Shown here one piece after another: positions 10,900 to 23,900 of a stretch of DNA of 64,000 nucleotides; position 1 is the stretch's first letter; each line of letters begins with the position of its first letter. The stretch spans positions 930,001 to 994,000 of the forward strand of contig JALMQS010000621.1 in assembly GCA_024734495.1 (NCBI GenBank). The letters run 5' to 3'. Made by a program: the position numbers and the translations under genes. The DNA is from Forficula auricularia (Eukaryota > Arthropoda > Insecta > Dermaptera > Forficulidae). The notes under the pieces were generated by a model that worked only from the letters and a program-made list of their open reading frames with translations, was not told where the DNA came from and searched no databases.

Positions 10900-11338
10900 C
10901 TCATATATATGTTGCAGTAAAAACCCGTTTTTAGTAAGAACGCGTTTTTATTAGTTAAAACTCGTTTAACTGAATATCTTTGTGGCAACTAGAGTTTACT
11001 GATGTTGGTTGAGTTTGGTTAAAAGGGCTAGAAACATCATTGTTGACCTCCCGCCTCATTTTGCGTGTTTATTTTCAAAAAATTTCAAACGAAAATGTCA
11101 AAAATTACATCCTCTACAACTTTGCTTCTAATTTTTGACAATTTCGTTTAAAACTTTTTGATAACAAACACCTAAAATGAGGCAGAAGTTCAAAAATGAA
11201 GATTCTAAACCTTTGAACCAAACTCAACCAACATCAGTAAACTCTAGTTGCCATAAAGTTATTCATTGAAACGTGTTATAACTAATAAGAACGCGTTCTT
11301 CCTAAAAACGGGTTTTTACTGCAACATATATACAAATT
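10900..11338. mobile_element. Palindromic element, arms about 155 bp
   Basis: Left arm about 10902-11062 and right arm about 11188-11338 are inverted copies. Shared text includes 'atatatgttgcagtaaaaac', 'ggcaactagagtttactgat' and 'ttggttgagtttggtt', with scattered mismatches. The spacer is about 125 bp. The arms resemble Helitron B interior sequence ('ggttgagttt..'). No coding capacity. It is a foldback-type element or an inverted duplication. Confidence 0.55.
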
Positions 11339-11339
11339 T

Positions 11340-13080
11340 AAAGTTATTGTCTGTAATTTCAAAATAATCATTCTGAAATGAATTGATTTTACAATATTTT
11401 GGACTACTTCAGTGGTCATTTACCCCTAAAAACAAGTGGATTCGGTGAGTAAGAATTTCACTTTCGGAATGGGTGCTAATCACACTACATGATGGGACAT
11501 GTTATTTGCGTTCTGAAATAATCCTCCACGCAAATTGAATTAAGCGATGATAATAAAAACAAAAATTCGGGTAAATTAGTTCTTTCAATTCACTGGCCCG
11601 TCATATAGTTAAGTGTATAAGTCTTGTATTTAGTTAATAAATATTGGCAAACGATAAAATGCAATGAATAATTCTCTCAAAAGTATCGTATACTCAAATG
11701 CTCAAATTCGATGGGATGATAATTTTATACTTGAATTCCATATCTCTGGAGAATCAATTAAATTCATGTTCGAATCTTAATCCGTCCTTATTATAATTTT
11801 CCAATTTGACTCATTCCAGTTCCTTGATCCAAATGACGGTGGAGTTTTGAGTCTATAATGATTATACCTATACTCTAACAGTATATTTCCCCAAAACATT
11901 GACAATTATTGATTTTATTAGTAGGTATAATAAGTAAAGTTTCTTCAGAAAAATAATAAATCTAAGTTCACTTTGCTTATGAAATTTATGGTCTAAATTT
12001 TCTTTTCTACTTCTTTCTCTATCTAATCCGAGCTTTCCAACCTTCATTTCTTCAAGACTCAGATGCACAATACTTCCAACTTCAATTTGAATTCTGAATA
12101 TTTTTCTTCTTTTTCCTTTTTGTTAAAATTAACAATTGTAATTATTGGTATTATTACATTTATTTCCATTACTTGTAAATAAATAATGGCACATTTCTAA
12201 ATCCTTCAATCTTGATTTCTGCTTCTTCTAACGTTCATTTAACTCATTTTACATCAAAATTAGTGAATTCACATTTTAATAAATATATCTTTGAAAAAAG
12301 AGACGAAAGAAGTGAAAAATAAATTTGAATTTTGATTTGATTTGATATTTATTGTAAATGTGTGCATAATAAAAAAGATGACTAACTAACCATAAGAGAA
12401 TTTGGCTAAAAGAAGCGCACATTGAGATATGGTTTGATATTTCGAAGGATCAAGTAAGAACGAAAATGGAAATCGGTAGAATATTATAATATTTTTGATA
12501 TGAGTATTTTAGAGATATGAAAGAATCTGCATGGAATAGAGTAAAATATAGAAGAGTAGTAGTCTTAGAATTAAAAAATTAAAACTTTTGATATTTGATC
12601 TGTTTAAAGATAAACAATCAATGTTACTATATATTGGTCTAAGTTCTTTTTGGAGAAGGAGCTAGTTTGTTTAAGTGGTCTGGAAATTTGAATAAAAACA
12701 AGAAAGAACTATCCTTTGAGTTATATTTAAAATTCGTTTTTTATTTTTCTAAATGAGTTTTCGTTTTCTTTTTAATAACCACTGAAGACAAATGTTCCTA
12801 CTATTTTTTTTAATGTTTCTTTTTAAAATTAAAACATAGAACCTATAAATTATTTTCGCTACAATATCTATCTGTCTGTCCTGCTGTCAGTAGCTCGTAA
12901 ACTATATAAGATATTAACTTGAAATTTACTAGAAATAGTATGTAGGTAGTTATTTTCCCACAATCAAAAAACATATTAAAATAAAATTATGGACCGTTGA
13001 ATATGTCATGAGGTCAAAAATAAAAAATAATTTTTCCATAGAATGTGAGATATACCTGTAAATTTCTCATATTCATATAA
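11340..13080. other. AT-rich stretch without a recognised gene
   Basis: No ORF, RNA gene or terminal repeat is supported in this interval. The 66-codon frame on the minus strand (11868-12068) has lysine/leucine composition driven by base content and resembles nothing known to me. Confidence 0.4.
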
Positions 13081-13087
13081 GGATATT

Positions 13088-13300
13088 TTTACTTTATCCA
13101 ATGCGAAGCATGGGAGAAAGTATTGTAATGGGTCTCGCGGCAAGCGCGACTTCAAAGGGTCCTCAGGTAAAGACTACGGAACCCATGGACTCAATTAAGG
13201 TCACAAATTGAAGTATTCAATTAGATTGAATTTTAGCACGTGACGGTTTTGCCAAAAATTACCTGGAATCTCGTCGAGAGGCCAAAAAGTGCCATTTTTT
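13088..13300 (+). repeat. GAAGCATGGG repeat, single copy
   Basis: A block of about 210 bp begins 'tttactttatccaatgcgaa' and contains 'gcatgggagaaagtattgta', 'acttcaaagggtcctcaggt' and 'cgtcgagaggccaaaaagtg'. The same unit occurs about one and a half times at 62890-63222, directly upstream of a non-LTR reverse transcriptase. Here it is solitary and followed by a (GGAT)n microsatellite at about 13316-13336. It could be an untranslated part of a retrotransposon family or an independent repeat. Confidence 0.6.
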
Positions 13301-13799
13301 TAGAAGTGTGTGCGGATGGATGGATGGATGGATGTAATCGTTTATTTCGTCCACGATTTTTTCCACACCGTTACTGATTGAATTGAAATTGAAAGCCTAC
13401 TATTAGTTTAACAAAATGAAGCGCTGATTAGCTTTTGGTACATATCGGTCCACACATATTAGTACTTTATTTCGGTACTTTTTTAGTTTTTTCTAAATAT
13501 TTTGAAAATGACTTAACCAATTTTGATGAAATTTAATAGCCTAATTAAGTACTTTGGGAACCACAAAAAAGGTTAAATAAAGTTTTTAGTAAAATCATAT
13601 TTTAAAGTACTTTACTCTTGAGTAAAATAGTACTTTTTTTAATTTTTTGTTTTAAATTCTTTAAAATTTATTCATTTGATCGTTTTAAGATAGCTTAAGT
13701 AAGAATGGTTAGGCTTCTCGCTGTGAAATGGTAAAAATTTGGGAGGAAATTTTATAAGTAACCATAGCAACTACGTTGTTTTCTTATCCGTTACCTTTG

Positions 13800-14425
13800 C
13801 TTAAGACATAGAGAAATCGACTTTAAACCAAAAATAGCGATTGATTCTCATCTAATACTTGAGGAATAACCATTCTATATTGGATTTTTGACGTTTCGGT
13901 TTTTATTAGTAACCATTGCTGAAGACATAGAGAAATCGACTTTAAACCAAAAATAGCGATTGATTATCATCTAATACTTGAGGAATAACCATTCTATATT
14001 GGATTTTTGACATTTCGGTTTTTATTGGTAACCATTGCTGAAGACATGGAGGAATCGACTTAAAATCAAAAATAGCCATCGATTCTCATCTAATACTTGA
14101 GGAATAACAATTCTACATTAGGTTTTTGACGTTTCGATTATTATTGGTAACCTTTGCTGAAGACATCGAGGAATTGACATAAAATCAAAAATAACGATCG
14201 ATTCTTATCAAATACTAGAGGAATAATCAGCAATGGTTACCAATAATAATCGAAACGTCAAAAACCTAATGTAGAATTGTTATTCCTCAAGTATTAGATG
14301 AGAATCGATGGCTATTTTTGATTTTAAGTCGATTCCTCCCATGTCTTCAGCAATGGTTACAATAATAACCGAAATGTCAAAAATCCAATGTAGAATGGTT
14401 ATTCTTCGACTATTAAATGATAATT
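13800..14425. repeat. 119-bp tandem repeat that reverses orientation
   Basis: The landmark 'aagacat' recurs at 13803, 13922, 14041 and 14160, giving a 119-bp period with about 3.5 plus-strand units. From about 14222 the sequence continues as roughly 1.7 units in inverse orientation, starting 'cagcaatggttaccaataat'. Units differ by several substitutions, and 'gacgtttcg' recurs in each. The structure is a tandem array folded back on itself; the flip point at 14220 lies inside a unit. No protein is encoded. Confidence 0.7.
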
Positions 14426-15292
14426 ATTTTTAATTAATGTCAACATGAACTACAAATTGCAAGTGATATCTGATTAATAATAAAGGAACAAACATATTAA
14501 TATTTCAAATGAATTTGGATAAAGTTTAGCAACGACCGTTGCAGTTTATTTTTAAATTTAATTGCCATTAAAATTATGGAATAGGAGGGTCCCAAAAGAG
14601 GATATTTTAAGATGATCTTTGTACCAGTTCAATTTCACTTAAGTAATTAAATTAAAATGTGAAAATTCTTATAGTTAGTTTCTTCTTTCCTTATGAAAGG
14701 TGAATAAGAACAAATTTGATATCTAAGTATTTTGTAAGATATATTCATTTTTTTTGCCTCAGATCTTTTAGGCGGGCTTAATTATTGAATTCACGGAGTG
14801 ATGGGTCATTTAGTTACTGTACATGTTGTCTATCTTCTTGAAATTGAAGAAGTGGTGATCGATCAAATTCGCCAAAAAAACATATTTATGAAAACTCTGT
14901 ATAAACCATTGAAACGCAAATTTCCCAATACCAGGAAAAAAATTTTATTCTGAATGCCAATAATTTCATATTTCAAAGATGATTTGCCCATATCAGGTGG
15001 TCCGTGAATACAACAATATTTTTTTCTAATAATAAGAATCATATTAGTAAGAAATGTATTGTACCCTTCAATTACATAAGTATCCCGCTTTGGATGAAAG
15101 AATTCATATCTTTTATACCCTAGAATTGGAGAGCAATGTGTTTGGTAATAAGAATCTTGATATATTCTTAAGAAATTGTGATTGAATCTGTGTTCTACTA
15201 TATAAATGGATGATTATAATTAAAATATTCACAAAACACAATGTTTCTGATACAATAAAGCCAGGATATATAGATTTATAGATATATAAGGA

Positions 15293-15393
15293 TAAAGATA
15301 AGAGTAAATAAATATTATCTTTAATATTCATTTACTATGAGTAACTCATAGTAAATGAATATTAAAGATAATATTTATTTACTCTTATCTTTA
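15293..15393. repeat. Near-perfect 101-bp palindrome
   Basis: Arms of about 49 nt read 'taaagataagagtaaataaa' inward and are matched exactly on the other side, with a tiny centre around 15343. Its AT-only composition suggests a foldback or MITE remnant. No ends with a duplicated target were identified. Confidence 0.65.
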
Positions 15394-15399
15394 TTAAAG

Positions 15400-17379
15400 A
15401 TGTTTCACCTTGCACCAACACCACAATCTCTACTAATTATATAAGGATAGAAAATATCACTTTAGGTTGTCATGTATTTTTAAAATAATATATAAGAAAG
15501 CTTGGTAAGAGTATTATTTGTCTTGACTGGTTAAAGAAAAGGAGAACAAAAAAGTATTTTAGTGAAAATATTATTCATTTAATGCATTTTTAATATAACT
15601 CAAGGGAGTTGCTCCAATTGTTCTTATTCAAATCTCCAGCGACTAGAACAAACTAGTTTCTTCTTCAAAAAACAATCACTTTTATATTACTTACTACGTT
15701 TTCTAACTTTAAATCAATTAAACTTTTTCTTTCTGTCGTTTAATTATTTTACAAGAAGGAACCCTTGGTAGTAAATTTTGAAATTTGTAAATCAAACTTT
15801 TTTATGATAGGCATTTAAAATTTTTTAAAAAATATAAAAATGAGTATTTAATTTATTTATTTATTTTCCTTGAGCTTATATTATCAAATTTTATCATAGT
15901 ATAAGAGGAGTAGTGGAAAATTGCAAAAATGAGCCGTTCAATGGCGAGTTGGACTCGCATGCCGAGGATTCCATGCATATGTTTTGCCTGTTAGGGAACT
16001 GGAATGATTATTATACATAAAGTAGAATAGTTTCATATAAAAGTAATTTAAATTCGAATTAATATCGGATATCTAACCAAAAATAAAATTAAGGAATTTT
16101 TTACAACTCTAACTAAAAATGTTGATTTATTTCATATTTTAACACTATGAATTAGGATTATTAATTCATTCAAGAGTAGTTTGTGTTCAAAAATATAGTT
16201 ATATAATAAAATATTAGGTGTCGGCTATTTATCCCGATCTCCTCTACCAAATATTTCACTTTTTAAATGACAGTTCAAAAGAGCCTCAAGAGATTTTAAA
16301 TTCCTTTTATTTTTCCCGATATGCCAGAACAATCAATTAATATTAGAGCTAATGTTACTTTCCATAAAAATCATAAAATGTCAGAAAAACCCATTCATTT
16401 TTCAATAATCAACTCTTAAACTGAGGGGCTGTTGGTGGCATTTAATATTAATTCGATTTAATGTAAAATCACAAAAAACTGAATTATTTATTTATTTATT
16501 TATAATAAATTTACATAGGTCAACTGTTGGCTCTCGTGATGTACAATGTAGGAAAGTACAATAGATAGTATAAATTTCATGTAAAAATACAAATATGCAA
16601 TAATCAAAAAGATCAAATAACATTATTTAGTAATATAACTATTATCTATAATAGAACCCAATCAAGGCATACTATAGGACTTACGCGTTTACAAGATCCG
16701 GAAACGGATAACCGAGGAACTTTGATGTAATTCCAATCGGAACGCATTTCCACATTCTCGAAGCCGTGACCGCGACGCAAGACATTTCGCTGTCTAGGAA
16801 ATACCGAGGGGTGAACCTCGACTCAATCTAGTGTACACCTACTTCCACTTCCACTTTCATTTTCAAGTAGAAGACAATATATGAAGGGGGAATATCTAAT
16901 GAATTCCAAAATAATTCCACATAATTCCAAAGATGTGTACACCTAATTCCAATAGCGGTTCACACCTCGGGACATACCAAAGATCTGAACCTGAACAAGA
17001 GACCGAAAGATAGATGCTCAAATAAATGGTATCGTGAGCTCGAGCCCAGGACCTTTAAGTCTTGATTTACAACCATGATATATGCATCGAACTCAAAAAT
17101 GAAAGAAGGAATATTTGATTTGTTTGAAGAAGGAGAACGAATGAATGTTATTAATATTAAACTGAGTTATTTTTTAAAGAAAGAGTTAGATTGTTCCAGT
17201 CGGCTGGAGATTTCAATAAGAACAAGGCAGAACAACTTTTTATATTTAAAATTCATTAAATTCATAACAATTTCCTTAAATGAGTTTTTTTTCTATATAT
17301 ATATTCTAATAATTGCTCAAGAAAAACAATTCTTGTACCAACTTTTCTTTAAAAAAAAAAAAAAAAAAACGAAACTTGA
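15400..17379. other. Upstream flank of the frequenin promoter
   Basis: Mostly AT-rich. The interval 16690-17060 is less so and includes 'gaagccgtgaccgcgacgca' and repeated 'attcca' words (16893-16950). At about 17037-17065 a region read on the minus strand resembles a decayed tRNA/SINE B-box (GGGCTCGAGCTC). Nothing coding is supported. The ORF of 137 codons at 17075 is low-complexity and ends in a poly-A run. Confidence 0.35.
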
Positions 17380-18005
17380 GGCAACGCATCCGTTCATCTG
17401 TTCAACTTCAACAAGTCGTTTTTATTCGAGTATCGATTCGTTGGTGGCCGATGGAAAAATGTTTCCAGCGTTTCGAGCTGACCTCTAATCATGCCGGCAG
17501 ACGGACTCGCTGTCATCCGCCGTTTGCATCCTCTCTCATCCCCAGAGGTTCTTCCGCCATCATTTTTTTCAGCACTGGTACGCAGTGCAGATACCTTGAA
17601 ACGTCCAACCTCCCTACGGAGCCTCGTCGGGGGTGGTTTGCGCGCGCAGCCACCCCCGAGCCACCCTTCGTCCCTCGATTGTCTGCGGCTCCGGGGACGG
17701 CGAAACCCTCGAAGAGAGCGTAGCAGCGCAGAGCCAGAAGCACACGTGTGGGTGCTCTCGCAGTCTTATCTTCCTCTATCTTCCTTCTTCTCCTCCACTT
17801 CTCTATCTCTATTTAAAATTATTTTTTCTTCAAGATAAGAATGGCCGCGTACCAAGCTTAATCCAAGTCAGAAAATAATAAAAAAGCAGACAAAGCAGAT
17901 TTTCGTTAATTTTTATTTCATCAAAAACTTTTTTTGAGAGCCACTTCCTGTGGTATGCGTTAATTGTGCGCGTTTTAATATTGACAACATACAAACCACG
18001 TCACT
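17380..18005 (+). promoter_or_regulatory. CpG-rich promoter/5'UTR region of frequenin
   Basis: About 400 bp (17380-17780) is rich in CG dinucleotides and GC ('cgcgcgcagccacccccgag'), in sharp contrast to the AT-rich flanks, followed by a TC-rich tract. It ends just upstream of the frequenin start codon, so a promoter with a 5'UTR, possibly with a small intron, is the simplest reading. No TATA box or initiator could be fixed, so the transcription start is not assigned. Overlapping frames of 76-137 codons here lack recognisable similarity and look like by-products of the GC-rich composition. Confidence 0.5.
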
Positions 18006-18069
18006 ATGGGCAAGAAGAATTCTAAATTGAAGCAGGAAACCATCGACCGGCTTACGAAAGATACATACT
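18006..18069 (+). CDS. Frq: Frequenin / neuronal calcium sensor 1, first coding exon
   Basis: The ATG at 18006 opens 21 codons beginning MGKKNSKLKQETIDRL and ending ..TKDTY, plus one nucleotide (T) of the next codon, then a consensus donor GTAAGT at 18070-18075 (phase 1). Insect frequenins begin almost identically (MGKK.SKLKQ.TIDRL..DTY, next residue F). Gly2 with Ser6 fits the N-myristoylation signal of the family. Frequenin/NCS-1 is a myristoylated EF-hand calcium sensor of about 187-190 residues that regulates synaptic transmission and phosphatidylinositol 4-kinase. The EF hands lie in later exons not found in this window. The next exon should start with codon T-- for Phe followed by TEKEI. 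I identify the family with high confidence; the paralogue (Frq1 or Frq2 type) cannot be told. Confidence 0.9.
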
Positions 18070-20173
18070 GTAAGTTTAGATTAAACACTCCATCACGCTT
18101 TAGATAAACAAAACTGCAAAAACTATCCGCTTTGGCAATCGAAATCAAGAATAACGATAAACAAAAGAACATTTTATATTTATTTTTCTCCTTTTTCAAG
18201 GATTTAAATTCATATACGATTCACATTGTTGGAAAATTTAATGCTTTTACCCTTATCATGCATATCCGTTTGATATTCAATTATTCAATTTATATTTCGT
18301 TATTAGAGTAAAATAAAAATTTGCTATGAATTTAACGATGTTTTTTGCATTTTTTTCAAAATATTATGTTAATAAAACTTTTAACCGGTACATATGGGAA
18401 GTGTGCTGGGAGAATATTCATTTATTAATTTATTTTTTCCCTTATTCGTGTTTTTTTTTTTTTTTTTTTTAAATTTTGTATCGGGTCTCTGCCATGTATC
18501 CATGCTTAACAATAAAGCTTACACTTACACAAATTTTTAAATTTTAATTAATATTTTATAGATAATAAAACAATTTTTAAAAAACAAAATAAAAAATAAA
18601 AATTTAAATAGGATACACATAAAAAACAGACATGATCTTTTATGTATGTCTGTACGTCGCCTGAATTCGACAACTTGTGAACAAGATCCCGTAGAATGTT
18701 TCTTTCAGTGTCAAAATCATTGCATTTCCACCCCGAAGAACTGATTTGATTTTGGGTTTTCCAACTTTAAGACTTAGGGATGGAAAATCTGGAAATCGAA
18801 TAGCCATATGTACGGCTCTTGAACGGCTGTAGCTATCGAACTGGAATTCGATACACTAGCTCGAATTTCAAATCTGTATCACTGGACCATGTTTCAGGTT
18901 TCTACTTCGAGCTATTCAGTGAGTGTCTAATCACCAAAATTTAAAGAAATCGAGTCTTGAAAAGGATTATATTTTTTCCGTTAATTAATTAAAGAACAAA
19001 TCAAAGAGAGCGTCTTCTGCTTGAAGGAAAAAATATGCCTATATATGAATAAACATTTATATATATAAATATATATAACATAACATAAAACATCAAATTT
19101 TACTCATATATCTTAATGTTAAAAATTCGATGCATTGCCTATGAAAAGGATTTCAAATATCGAAAAATGGTTGATTAAAGAGACTTCACCGGTGTACACT
19201 TTTCAAAACGCATCTCACATGAATTAAATAATCCATAACCAATAATAAATTTTACACCATTGTGTAATTTTAGTCGCATATGTACAACTAACTTGTCTTA
19301 TTTTTTCGAGGAATTTCAAGTCGTAATTTCACTTTAATTTAATTTAATTAAACCTTTGAAATTCCTATAAATAAATATTGCAGGTATTTAAAATATTTAT
19401 TACTTTAAAATTATTTCTGAGGAAGACAAATTCTATAATAGAATGCAGGTTAACATATAGGGGGTGCAAAATTCGATATATATACCCAAAGTTTTTATTA
19501 TGAAAAATATTAATTAAGCCCCAATAAGGATGACGTACAAATATGGCATTACAATATCATAGGTTTATATATATATAGAAAAGCCGCCTGGCGTTTTTTA
19601 AAGGTTATATTTTTTCATTATCTAAATTATCATCACATTGACTATTAATAATTCCTCTCATCACTTTTTATTTTAAAATTTAAAAAAAAAATTTTTACAA
19701 TATTAACGACTTCATAAATCTGATCAAATTGTTTTTGTTTTGTTTTTTGTTTTTTTATTCTAAAGCTCATCAGAATAGTTTGAAAACTACATCATATTTC
19801 TTATAACCTAAGAGCAAAAAATCACACTTTTATAAAAAGTAAAAGTAATTATAAAAAACTTCAGCATATGAGTCACCCGCGATTAAATATTTTTATTCTT
19901 TGACCCTTATTTTAGAAAATTATAGTTGAACAATATGTTTTCATTTTAACCGACGATAATAACTAGTGATATAGAGTTGCTTTAATCATATATAATTATT
20001 CCAACGTACAAGTTCTCTAAAGATATAATTGATAGGGGTAGAAACAACAGCCAAATTTTATAGACATGATTTTTTATTAATATTAGTAATTAAAATAATA
20101 TTAATTTTAAAATAAATAAAAGAAAAGTTAAAAGATTGAAATTAACCTAAAATCAGAGTGAGTGCTCATTTTT

Positions 20174-20207
20174 GAGAACGATCGCAAAATAGGTCGATCG
20201 AAACGTC
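20174..20207 (+). ncRNA. Hammerhead-like motif D, diverged core
   Basis: TTGAGAA is followed by CGATCG, an 11-nt loop with partial symmetry, CGATCG, then GAAAC and GTC (20205-20207). The stem plus GAAACGTC half is intact, while the CTGANGA half is mutated. It shares the ACGT palindrome with the other copies. It stands alone, with no inverted partner nearby, and is probably an old copy. Confidence 0.35.
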
Positions 20208-20824
20208 GTAGTTTTATTGTAACTATTATTTATAATTATAATTAATTATGTGTGATTTTATTAAAATTTCAACTCTTAATAAAATTAATCACAAAATTAA
20301 AAGTTTCAACAGCTTCATTACTAAAAAGAAAAGTTAAGTAGTATTTTTAATTTATTTAATTCAGAAAATTGTTTAATATTAATTGTATACAAAATTTGCT
20401 TATTTTTTTGAACAAGGTCGAATAAATGATTGAAAGCTTATAAATAAACAGTTAAGTTATTTTATTCATCAAATCTAGATATATTCCGAATAATATAAAT
20501 TTTAAGCTAAATTCTCAACCTGATGTTAGGCATTCCCTAATATTTCAGTTTATGGTATAATATTTTTTTTTTTTTTTTTGATAATTCGTTATTAATTTGG
20601 GATTTGTGAAATTTTATCATACACACCATTTCATATCATAGTTATGGTATTTGCACTTAAATAATTCATGGATTTTCTGTTATATCTATATGTTTTAAAT
20701 GTATGCATTGTTCAATGTATTTGATTCTTTTGTCCAAGAGAATTTGACAGTAAACTAATAAATAAAATAGTGATTACGTAAGTATATACAAGTATAAAAT
20801 TAATACAAATTCTTTTATAAAACT

Positions 20825-21015
20825 ATCTCAAAACGTTTATTAGAAATCCAAACATTTCTGGAGAAATTCTCCTTTTATCGATGGAATTTAGGAAAATAGT
20901 TTCTTTTTTTAAAAAAGCAGCTGTTTTTTCAAATTCGATAAAGGAAGATATTCTTACCAAACAGTTAGATTTCTAATTTACGTTTTGAGATTCTTTTAAA
21001 AAGAATTTGTATTCA
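20825..21015. repeat. Short imperfect inverted repeat
   Basis: 'aaattcttttataaaactat' near 20808 and its approximate complement near 20990-21015, with 'tctcaaaacg' and 'cgttttgaga' inside the arms, form an imperfect inverted repeat of about 30-40 bp per arm around about 150 bp. It looks like a decayed MITE. Confidence 0.35.
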
Positions 21016-23514
21016 TTCTATAAAACAAAAAAAGCCATCAATTAAAATTACATACAGTTATGAAATGGAATAGAATGGATAGAAAAGTCATTGGATCTAT
21101 TATTTCTTATAAAAATTCTCTGAATTTAATTACCTATCATATTTAAAAGTTCTTTGTTGGCTATAAATTGTATAAATATCGATATCAGAGCAGAGCATTT
21201 TTTAAATTATGTATATTGTGATTAAAAATAAAAAATCATACTTTAAATAAGAGTAAATTAAATTTTGAATTGCAAAGATTGATTGTGAAAGTAATATAAT
21301 GTGACACGTTACGCCAGATTATTTTACATGTTTATTCTATTTAACAGATATTTAGTTGAGTTTTATGGTAAGCATGGCGTGAGACATGGTTAAATTTACT
21401 AGTTATTAAATTCGAGGCGAAAATATTTCAGGTGTCGCAGAATGAGATTCTCTCACAGACTATACCAAAAGTTAATTAAAATCATCTGCAAGTGACAAGG
21501 CCAGACTTAAGGTTGATTAAGTTTTTTATGAAAAATAAGACAGTTATATCAGAAATTTTAGAACTAATTAACTGTTATTTACTCTGCCATAATAGTTTTT
21601 TTCTTTAATTTGCTGATGATATTAGAAAACTAATAGTAGCGTTTATTTGTCTTTTTACTGAAATTGTAAATTATGAGAAAGCATTTGAGAACTTCGGCTG
21701 CCTATTTATTGTTGATGTTTCCACTGTTTCAGAAACCTTACAAATTAAATTCATGTGTTTAAAATTCAATATTTAACTAAAAACTACTTGTATAAACTCT
21801 ATGAGTCGAAAAATACAATTTTATACTAAGTATACAGCATCAAAAATATTTTCTAACATCAGATATTTTACCCAAAAAATTGTTAGTAACATTGGGTCTA
21901 CATAAATTGTGAAGTGTATTTTCTAAAATGAAATGTAACAAAAACAAAATTTTAGAGCGTCACTAGCCGACGCAAATCTGAAAAACCAGTTAAATTGTCC
22001 AGCTTCTACCATCGAAATAGATTTAGAAAAATTATATATAAGCGAATCACACTGAAAGAAATAGCCAGTGATATTTTTTTGTTATTTTAAAACAAAATTT
22101 GATTGAACACTTTCAGTATACATCTGTATTCAAATTAATCACACTATAAAAATCAACAAATACAAAATATACTATAGTAAAGCCCGATTTCGAAAAAAAT
22201 ATTAGAAAACAATTGAAATTATTCCTATTTATGTGCGGCCCATGGGAGCGTAGAGGTCGTCAATGCGGTCCGCGGTTCAATTTGGGTTGACCGCCTTTGA
22301 CTCTAGATAACATACATCAATTAAAGTTTTTTATTGAATGCAAAAATTCATTATTTGTGGGACCTAAATATATCATCTCAAAGATCTTTAATTAATCTTT
22401 TGTGACTAAAATTTCAATCAAAATTAATTATGTGTTTTTGAAGTTTTAAATACTTATGCCTTTAGAATATTTTCTATTCAAAATTTAATCTTATTTTATC
22501 CTTTGAAAACGATAAATGAGGAGTGGTGAAAGTGGAATAAATGTGCTTAGACAAGTCATTCACTTTTCTTCGAGTAAAAGCTCCGCTTCCCAGATATGGG
22601 TTTCCTAGTACTCGAGCTCATCCCCGGGGACTCCCATAAACTCAATCGATGCTCACTAACTTAAAGTGCTGTCGAACAACAACATAAATCAGAATAAATT
22701 TCAAACATTACCCTGGAATTTGTGAGTGAAAATTATATGGCGTGATTTCTTCAAACCATATGACTACTATTTTTCAAATCATCGTCACCTTCCATATATT
22801 TTTATATAATAACTTTGTCCATCTATTTGTGGTGTATTATAATTTTAAAATATTTAGATTCCGAAATTTTTATACATTCCCTTCTACTTTAGATTTTTTT
22901 TAAAGATACACAAATCTGTTTTTTCTGGCAAAACTTTTTGTCAAATATCTAAGAGATTTTTTAGAGATTTTTATTTTAATTGAAGTCATCCATTTTGATT
23001 TATTTAATAATATCAGTATTTTTAATTTTTCAAATTGTTTAGAAATGGCGGAAAAGATTAAAAATAAAATTGGAAAGAAAAATAGGATTTTTAACAAGAC
23101 TCGGTACCCACTCTACGTGTTTTGGCTCGTTGAAAATTTGTTTCTTTTTGAGTCAGATAAGTGAAATCTAGCAAAGTAGATTGTGTTAATATAACATTTT
23201 ATTCTGAATTTTATTTCATTAGATAAAAACGTTCAAGAGCAAGAGGAATTCGATTTTTATTGATTTGCTGGATTTTTAAACTGTTCTGAAAGTAGAGAGC
23301 CCAAAATTTAAACACAATGTTAATTATTACAAAAATTTTGAGGCTAGAATAATCTCTCTTAGTCTTTACGTTCTTGAAATATTGAGAATATCGAAATATT
23401 GTTATACAGAAACACATCAAAAATTATCTTTCGAATATTTACAAAAACATATATATATAAGTGGCGCAACTAGGATTTTGTCATGGGGGGGGGGCTAACA
23501 TTTAACATATATAT

Positions 23515-23900
23515 CAGTGGTGGTTCGTGACTTTACAACCTCAGCGAAAACAATTTTTATTCGACCAAAACTCGTCTGAACTTGTCTTTGACATGTTTGA
23601 ACTGGAAGAGATACCAGGCAGAGACTTCAAACCTTCTATCAGCACTCTTTTCGGAAAATCATTCATTTTAATTGCCCATTGAAACTATGCAACAATTTTA
23701 TTTCATTTCGAGAACCAATATACCTTTTGAAAGAAAAACATGTTTTTTTATAGAAATATTTGAAATAAAGGATAATAATTTGAAAATTTAAAGATCCTCA
23801 TGAAATTATGAAGTCAACCGTATATATTTATGAAAATATTATAAATGTTTGAAATTTTAGAGGCGCCGTATCCACAGCTTCCATGGATCGCACGCCACTG
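23515..23900. mobile_element. hAT-like MITE, 386 bp
   Basis: The left end CAGTGGTGGTTCGTGA and the right end, read inverted, CAGTGGCGTGCGATCC are imperfect terminal inverted repeats starting CAGTG, as in hAT elements. Both sides are flanked by ATATAT-type 8-mers, compatible with an 8-bp target duplication but not proof in TA-rich DNA. No transposase is encoded. Just upstream, 'gtggcgcaactaggattttg' and a poly-G run look like the end of a second hAT-type element. Confidence 0.5.

Noticed and set aside
13088..13300. Protein-coding reading of the GAAGCATGGG repeat
   Set aside because: Frames in the three copies differ in length and stops. The conserved part is the DNA sequence, not one protein frame.
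17075..17878. Overlapping ORFs of 76-137 codons upstream of frequenin
   Set aside because: They lie in the CpG-rich promoter/5'UTR or run into poly-A, overlap each other in several frames, and show no conserved motif.
22240..22320. Possible tRNA gene around 'gcggttcaatttgggt'
   Set aside because: The B-box-like word is weak, and no A-box or acceptor stem pairing could be found at the right distance.
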